NCBI GenBank assembly: GCA_024709245.1
Contig: JANJXB010000093.1
Location: forward strand, 1 to 32,555
Reading direction: 5' to 3'
Source of the DNA: Acholeplasmataceae bacterium
GTDB taxonomy: Bacteria > Bacillota_I > Bacilli_A > Acholeplasmatales > Acholeplasmataceae
Length of the DNA: 32,555 nt
Under the pieces are notes generated by a model that searched no databases, was not told the origin of the DNA, and saw only the letters and a program-made list of their open reading frames with translations. Shown here one piece after another: positions 26,950-32,555 of the stretch. Positions within the stretch are counted from its first letter, which is position 1. Every line of letters starts with the position of its first letter. The position numbers and the translations under genes were made by a program.

Positions 26950-28046
26950 TGATTCTAAAATGGTTGAAAATATTGCTTCTCAGTGTATTATCATTGGTTG
27001 CTCTTTTTGTTCTGATTGTGATTCGGCTCTATGCGATTAAGATCAATGACATTCGTCTTCAAAACAAACATATGAATGAAATTGCACTGATGTATCAAAA
27101 TGATCAGTATCAACCGATTGAAGATACGGAATTTCTAAATTTTGAATTGACAGATGATATCAAACTCAATGAAATTCAAATGTTAGCATCCCATAACTCA
27201 TACAAGAAACGTGGAGTACCTCTCGGAAAGCTCTTCATAGGTCTCGGTGATTCTTTTGAGGAAGCCAATGCGCTCAAGTATGGCTATCAAGATTTAACAT
27301 CGCAGTTTGCTTTGGGTATTCGCAGTATGGAGTTTGACTTACGACTCCGAAAAACTTCATTCATGCTTACCCATGTACCTTTAGTGGATAATTCCAGTAT
27401 TGCTCCCGATTTCAGTCAAGCTTTGGAAGAAATGAAATTATACTCCAGCCATAATCCTAATCATTTGCCCATCATCATCCTCATGGAAATCAAAGATGAC
27501 TGGATGATTTTAGATCATGCACTTCAAGTGATGGATACAACCGATCTCGAAAATCTTGATGCACTCATTAGACTCAAACTTGGGAATACATTATTCACAC
27601 CTTCTCAAATGACCAGTGAAGACAAGACTTTAAAAGAAACGATTGAAACAGAAGGCTGGCCAACGGTATCCAGTCTGTTGGGTAAGATTATTTTCGTACT
27701 CCATCCAGGTAGTTTTACCGATCGTTATGCAAGTTTAGACTCATCGAACCAGTCTCAAGCAATGTTCATTGGACTCTATCACACCATGTTAGACAGAGCA
27801 TATGCCTCATTTGTTGTCCATAATGAGCCTGAAGTTGAAACCATTCAAAACATGATCAGTGCTGGATTCATCGTTCGAACAAGATTAGATGATCGCTTGG
27901 TTTTTGATGAAGATCGTTATCAAAGAGCCCTACAGAGTGGCGCACAAATTTTAACGACCGATCTCATCATCGGTAGAAGCGATATCAAAATCGATGATGT
28001 GATATATTTGGATGATCGAAAGATGATCATCATCCGGGAAAACTGA
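26949..28046 (+). CDS. Phosphatidylinositol-specific phospholipase C-like protein with N-terminal TM anchor
   Basis: IQMLASHNSYKKRG...IRSMEFDLRLRKTSFMLTHVP...NHLPIIILMEIKD. N-terminal hydrophobic segment. GTG start. Confidence 0.7.
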   Translation: MILKWLKILLLSVLSLVALFVLIVIRLYAIKINDIRLQNKHMNEIALMYQNDQYQPIEDTEFLNFELTDDIKLNEIQMLASHNSYKKRGVPLGKLFIGLGDSFEEANALKYGYQDLTSQFALGIRSMEFDLRLRKTSFMLTHVPLVDNSSIAPDFSQALEEMKLYSSHNPNHLPIIILMEIKDDWMILDHALQVMDTTDLENLDALIRLKLGNTLFTPSQMTSEDKTLKETIETEGWPTVSSLLGKIIFVLHPGSFTDRYASLDSSNQSQAMFIGLYHTMLDRAYASFVVHNEPEVETIQNMISAGFIVRTRLDDRLVFDEDRYQRALQSGAQILTTDLIIGRSDIKIDDVIYLDDRKMIIIREN

Positions 28047-28073
28047 TTCAAGACCCATGATAAGGAGAAAAAG

Positions 28074-28388
28074 ATGACTTATTCGTCTAAGTATGCAAAT
28101 AAAGACATCGATGATTTATTCGATGCCGTTCTTAAATTACAGACCCGAGAAGAGTGTTACCGTTTTTTTGAAGATTTATGCACCGTCAAAGAGGTGCAAG
28201 ACATGGCTCAGCGCTTACGGGTTGCTGTGATGCTCGATCAAAAAGTATCTTATCACTTGATTTCAGCAGAAACACATGCATCCACTGCAACCATTTCAAG
28301 AGTGAATAAAGCACTGATTTATGGTGCAGATGGATATCGTCTCATCCTCGATAAGATCAATTCAAAGTCAAATGAAGGAGCCATTTGA
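28074..28388 (+). CDS. YerC/YecD family TrpR-related protein
   Basis: LLKLQTREECYRFFEDLCTVKEVQDMAQRLRVAVML...TISRVNKALIYGADGYRLIL (observed text differs slightly at the edges; see track). Confidence 0.9.
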   Translation: MTYSSKYANKDIDDLFDAVLKLQTREECYRFFEDLCTVKEVQDMAQRLRVAVMLDQKVSYHLISAETHASTATISRVNKALIYGADGYRLILDKINSKSNEGAI

Positions 28389-28426
28389 GTTTTATTTCAA
28401 TCTCTTGTATTTTGACATCTAAAGTA

Positions 28427-28454
28427 TTGATAATCATCCTGTTTCGTGTATAAT
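28427..28454 (+). promoter_or_regulatory. Promoter of pgpA-like gene
   Basis: TTGATA-16-TATAAT preceded by GTG. Confidence 0.55.
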
Positions 28455-28495
28455 AGAAATTACCCATTTCTGGCACATGCAGGAGGTCACATCAA

Positions 28496-29014
28496 GTGAG
28501 TGTAGAATATAAGGAACCCAATCGGTTCAATGATTTAGAAAAGTATGAGATAGTTGTCAAAAGATTGGAAGAACGTGGTGTAAAACTTGAAGATATGGCG
28601 CAGATTACGCTTGACCTTCAAATCAAGTATTTACCCAAACTGACATTTGATCTTTGTCTTGAACATGTCAAACGTGTAGTGATGAAACGTGAAGTTCAGC
28701 ATGCAGTATTGACAGGATTAGAATTAGACGTACTCGCTGAAAAAGGTTTACTTTCAGAACCCTTATCGAGTATGCTTGTCAATGACTACGGACTTTATGG
28801 CATTGATGAAATATTGGCACTTGCCATCGTGAATGTCTATGGCTCCATCGGATTTACCAATTTCGGGTATGTGGATAAAACCAAACCAGGCATCATTGGT
28901 AAATTGGATGCCGAAGGCAAAGGTAAAAAAGTATGCAATACCTTTCTTGATGATATTGTTGGTGCGATTGCTGCAGCTGCAGCGAGTTCTGTTGCACATC
29001 GATTTGCAACGTAA
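28496..29014 (+). CDS. Phosphatidylglycerophosphatase A (PgpA/YutG family)
   Basis: GLYGIDEILALAIVNVYGSIGFTNFGYVDKTKPGIIGKLD...NTFLDDIVGAIAAAAASSVAHRF. GTG start with SD ggaggt. Confidence 0.88.
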   Translation: MSVEYKEPNRFNDLEKYEIVVKRLEERGVKLEDMAQITLDLQIKYLPKLTFDLCLEHVKRVVMKREVQHAVLTGLELDVLAEKGLLSEPLSSMLVNDYGLYGIDEILALAIVNVYGSIGFTNFGYVDKTKPGIIGKLDAEGKGKKVCNTFLDDIVGAIAAAAASSVAHRFAT

Positions 29015-29037
29015 AGAGGGCAATCCCTCTTTTTTTG
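29013..29037 (+). terminator. Rho-independent terminator
   Basis: AAAGAGGG-caat-CCCTCTTTTTTT. Confidence 0.85.
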
Positions 29038-29094
29038 ATCCTCTTGTCGACCTTTGATGAATTTCAGTTATAATAAAGATAGAAAACAAGGTGA

Positions 29095-31398
29095 ATGATG
29101 AAAGACAACATGGCAAATATGACAATTCAATCCATCGATATTCAAAGATTAATGACGGATATTTTGGAATCAACACCTGAACAGCTTTCAGGTTTTTTGG
29201 AGATTGCCCTGAGAAAAATCTTAGTAGATACCGGTGCTGATCATGTCTTCATTTCCGTTATTGATTTCGAAATCCACCAGACAAGAACACGATTTGAACA
29301 CTTTGACACTCAAACTCTCATCAAGACGGTTAAGAATTTAAAAGCACCTCTCATTCTCAATGCCGAAAATTATTCGCTTCACCCTCATCAAGAGATGCTT
29401 TATAAGATGATGAAAAAACGATTCATTGATACTTGGATGATTATCCCACTTGGCATGAAAAATTACCTCTCGATTGAGTATACAGCAACGACACAGCAAC
29501 CTGAAGTTGCTTTAAGTTCCATTGAATGGTTCACCAAGACTTTATCATTCAAACTCAAGTACATGCAATTGATTCAAGATTTTGACCAAACCATCCTTGC
29601 CAAAAGCGAATTTTTATCCAACATGAGTCATGAAATCAGAACCCCACTTTCAGGCATTTACAATGCTTTTTATCTTCTCAATACAACTGGACTTTCACAA
29701 GAACAGCTTGAATATGTGAGTAACGGCATGACATCGGTTGATCATTTGTCATCGATCATCGATGATGTACTCGACTATGCAACCATTGAATCTGGAAATA
29801 TAACCATTCATGAAACGAAATTAGATCTTGAAGGTGAAATGATTCGTCTTTTGAAACAATATAAACCTTCAGCAGATGAAAAAAAACTGAACATGAGCTA
29901 TCACTTTGATTTCGAGCTTCAACGTGAATATTTGGGTGATATCATTAAGATTCGACAGATTATCGGTCAAGTATTGGATAACGCAATCAAATACACAGAC
30001 AAAGGCTCGATTGATCTTTCCATTTCGAAAAGATCAACCGATGATATGATCACATGGGTTTCAATCAGCATTAAAGATAGTGGTATCGGAATTCCACATG
30101 ATAAATTATCAACCATTCAACATGCATTTGTTCAAATTGAGAGCAGTGAATCTAAACGATTCCAAGGTACTGGTTTAGGTCTTTCGATTGCAACTGAATT
30201 GATCAATCTACTCAACGGTCAACTCGAAGTTGAAAGTGTTTTGAAAGAAGGCAGTCAATTCACAGTCGTTTTACCTTTAAAAAATGTCGAACAATCTGAG
30301 ATGAGACAACTCAACCATATCAAAGCACTCATCATCACCAAGAACAATGAAAAGTCAGCATTCATCAATATTTTCGAATCGATTGGAATCGAGTGTTTTG
30401 ACCTTTCTAACGCTCATCAGTCCAAAATGAATTTGATGCTCATAGAAGATGATCAAATCGAAGCAAATGATGTCAGAACGTATAAATCGATTTATGGACT
30501 GCCGAATGTCATCACCCTGACACCCATGTTGGGTCATGAATTTAAATTCAAAGATATTGATGTTCTCCTCGAATGGCCAATCTCACGACAAGCCCTTCAG
30601 CAAAAGATATACAATCATCTCATGCAACGTCCAAAAGAATCCGTTGAACTCGAATTTGAAAAAGAACTCAAGGGACATGCCCTGCTGGTTGATGACAACC
30701 GATTGAATCGTGTTGCACTACAAAGTATCTTGCTCAAGCAAGGCATTCGTTCAACAACGGTTGAAAGTGGACAGAAGGCCATTGAACTTGTCAAAAAAGA
30801 AACATTTGACATCATTTTTATGGATATCCAGATGCCAATCATGGATGGACTTGAAACTACAAGAAGAATTCGTCATCTTGGTGAGATTTATGAACAAATC
30901 CCAATCATTGCCATTACGGCCAATCAATACTTCAAAGATTATGATTTGATGAAATCGACACAAATCAATGATGTCTTGTTTAAACCCATCCGTATGGAAC
31001 AACTCGGTCAAGTGCTTAGAAAATATATACCATCAGAACGCGGCATTATTGTCCCAGAAGATCTTGTTGTTTTCGATATTTCTGAATTTAGTGAACGGTT
31101 TGACGGTAGCGACGATATCGCGATTGAAGTGATGCATACTTTTCTTGAAGAGTATCAACAAGATTTAGTTCATATTGCACAAGCGATTGCACTCAAAGAT
31201 CCCAAACGCATTCATGAGACAACCCATTATTTTAAGGGGTCATGTGCGTATTTATCTGGAAAAAGAGCGGTTTGGTTACTCAGTCAAATGACTCAATTGG
31301 CTAAGCAAAATCGTCTTGAATCCATGGCAATGTTACAAAACTTGCTTGAAAAAGAAGTTGAACTTTTGGTCAAATCTGTTCGATCCAAACTCAAATAA
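29095..31398 (+). CDS. Cytosolic hybrid sensor histidine kinase (GAF-like - HisKA - HATPase - degenerate REC - REC - Hpt)
   Basis: FLSNMSHEIRTPLSG, GTGLGLSIATEL, ALLVDDNRLNRVALQ...IIFMDIQMPIMDGLETT, ETTHYFKGSCAYL. No obvious TM segments. Confidence 0.93.
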   Translation: MMKDNMANMTIQSIDIQRLMTDILESTPEQLSGFLEIALRKILVDTGADHVFISVIDFEIHQTRTRFEHFDTQTLIKTVKNLKAPLILNAENYSLHPHQEMLYKMMKKRFIDTWMIIPLGMKNYLSIEYTATTQQPEVALSSIEWFTKTLSFKLKYMQLIQDFDQTILAKSEFLSNMSHEIRTPLSGIYNAFYLLNTTGLSQEQLEYVSNGMTSVDHLSSIIDDVLDYATIESGNITIHETKLDLEGEMIRLLKQYKPSADEKKLNMSYHFDFELQREYLGDIIKIRQIIGQVLDNAIKYTDKGSIDLSISKRSTDDMITWVSISIKDSGIGIPHDKLSTIQHAFVQIESSESKRFQGTGLGLSIATELINLLNGQLEVESVLKEGSQFTVVLPLKNVEQSEMRQLNHIKALIITKNNEKSAFINIFESIGIECFDLSNAHQSKMNLMLIEDDQIEANDVRTYKSIYGLPNVITLTPMLGHEFKFKDIDVLLEWPISRQALQQKIYNHLMQRPKESVELEFEKELKGHALLVDDNRLNRVALQSILLKQGIRSTTVESGQKAIELVKKETFDIIFMDIQMPIMDGLETTRRIRHLGEIYEQIPIIAITANQYFKDYDLMKSTQINDVLFKPIRMEQLGQVLRKYIPSERGIIVPEDLVVFDISEFSERFDGSDDIAIEVMHTFLEEYQQDLVHIAQAIALKDPKRIHETTHYFKGSCAYLSGKRAVWLLSQMTQLAKQNRLESMAMLQNLLEKEVELLVKSVRSKLK

Positions 31399-31478
31399 AT
31401 CAAGAGTATGCAAATCATCAAATGCTCCTTTCAGTGGAAAAAGAACGAATCGTGATAGACTAAAGATAGGTGATCAAA

Positions 31479-31904
31479 ATGGACAAATCAGAACTGAAAA
31501 AGAAACTAACCCCACTGCAATTTCATGTAACACAGGAAAATGGTACAGAACGTGCCTTTGCAAATGAATATTGGAACAATCATCAGATCGGTCTTTATGT
31601 TGATATCGTTTCCGGAGAACCACTTTTCACATCCAATGAAAAATTTGATAGTGGCTGTGGATGGCCAAGCTTTACAAAACCTATTCAACCTTTGGTTCAG
31701 AAAACCGACAAAACCTTTGGCATGATTCGCACTGAAGTGAGAAGTAAAACGGCAGATAGTCATTTAGGACACGTCTTTACTGACGGTCCCAGAGACAAAG
31801 GGGGTCTCAGATACTGCATCAATTCAGCAGCAATGCGATTTATTCCCCTCGAAGAATTGGAAAAAGAAGGATACGGTCAATATCTCGCATTGTTCAAGAA
31901 GTAG
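31479..31904 (+). CDS. msrB: Peptide methionine-(R)-S-oxide reductase
   Basis: [38 protein letters not shown]. Start moved to the ATG at 31479 (SD aggtga). Confidence 0.95.
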   Translation: MDKSELKKKLTPLQFHVTQENGTERAFANEYWNNHQIGLYVDIVSGEPLFTSNEKFDSGCGWPSFTKPIQPLVQKTDKTFGMIRTEVRSKTADSHLGHVFTDGPRDKGGLRYCINSAAMRFIPLEELEKEGYGQYLALFKK

Positions 31905-31912
31905 GGGGATTC

Positions 31913-32555
31913 ATGGAAAAACTAAACATTGATCCAGAGTTGATGATACTTAAACCTTTAAGGTTTTCTAAATACACGACCACCCGTCGTGTTTTTGCAA
32001 ATATGATCATTCGTTTGACCATGTTGTTTACAAAGCCGAAAAAAGGGATTCATTTAAAACGTTTCACAATCAAAGGTTATCAACATCGTAAAGTCAATGT
32101 ATTTGTGTATTCAATCAAAAACCAGCAATCAAAATCCCCTGGACTCCTCTACATCCATGGTGGAGGCTTTCAAATGGAAGGCACACCCGTACATCTTTCT
32201 ATGCTTCAAAACATGATTTTACAATCAGGACATAAAGCAGTATATGTTAAATACCATCTTACACCGAGACATCCCTTTCCAGCAGCTCTGTTTGATTGCT
32301 ATCACGCATTGCTGTGGATGAAAGAGCATGCTGATTTTTTGGGTATTGACGAACATGATATCACCGTTGCAGGTGATAGCGCAGGAGGCAATCTTGCTGC
32401 AGGTATTACACTATTATCCAGAGATAAAAAAGGTCCAATCATTCGGAAACAAATGTTAATTTATCCTGTGATTGATGTTTTGCAACAAACACCTTCCATG
32501 CGTGAGTTTACCTATACACCGATGTGGAATTCGATATTAAATGATGCGATGTGGA
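31913..32555 (+). CDS. Alpha/beta hydrolase of the hormone-sensitive-lipase/acetyl-esterase type, partial (right edge)
   Basis: Absent from the track because it is open at the edge. Translation MEKLNIDPELMILKP...LLYIHGGGFQMEG...YHLTPRHPFPAAL...VAGDSAGGNLAAG (HGGG and GDSAG motifs). SD aggggga. Confidence 0.88.
   Translation, partial: MEKLNIDPELMILKPLRFSKYTTTRRVFANMIIRLTMLFTKPKKGIHLKRFTIKGYQHRKVNVFVYSIKNQQSKSPGLLYIHGGGFQMEGTPVHLSMLQNMILQSGHKAVYVKYHLTPRHPFPAALFDCYHALLWMKEHADFLGIDEHDITVAGDSAGGNLAAGITLLSRDKKGPIIRKQMLIYPVIDVLQQTPSMREFTYTPMWNSILNDAMW

Noticed and set aside
31479-31904. MsrB lacking the CxxC zinc motifs as an anomaly
   Set aside because: Zn-free MsrB with the sequence ...[19 protein letters not shown] is common in Firmicutes.
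1-32555. CRISPR arrays, IS elements, prophage, tRNA or rRNA genes
   Set aside because: No regularly spaced repeats, transposase-like ORFs, cloverleaf-like sequences or rRNA sequence were seen on reading.

Overview
32.5-kb window from a low-GC Firmicutes/Tenericutes-type genome. TGA acts as a stop and Trp is TGG, so genetic code 11. The Izemoplasma/Acholeplasma-like affinity is my inference only. From left to right: (i) a PucR-type regulator, cut at the left edge, divergent from a ureide/carbamoyl catabolic operon of NCS2-like permease, a 38-codon stump of a cysteine hydrolase, FdrA/AllF, DUF1116/AllG and carbamate kinase, followed by upp; (ii) a previously unannotated ~350-nt transcription unit (about 7740-8096) with a consensus promoter, four 5' hairpins, a 33-aa Ala/Pro/Lys repeat microprotein and a strong terminator; (iii) a [FeFe]-hydrogenase operon (NuoE, DRTGG, HATPase, DRTGG, PHP, HATPase, 2Fe-2S ferredoxin, NuoF, HydA) that continues into an ABC lipoprotein and permease with no ATPase; (iv) an unannotated ~80-nt two-hairpin sRNA candidate with a C7 loop (about 16854-16936); (v) mostly ordinary chromosomal genes (esterases, aldo/keto reductase, DUF554, phosphatase, methyltransferase, SDR, U32 peptidase, glycosyltransferase, nucleotidyltransferase, PI-PLC-like, YerC/TrpR, PgpA, hybrid histidine kinase, MsrB, lipase). 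The strongest candidates for something undescribed are the two intergenic RNA units. Next are the hydrolase deletion stump, an apparent AUC start codon for the permease, and the uncharacterised signalling-like module inside the hydrogenase operon. No tRNA, rRNA, CRISPR array, phage or transposon was recognised. All functional calls are from reading the protein sequence; no database search was run.
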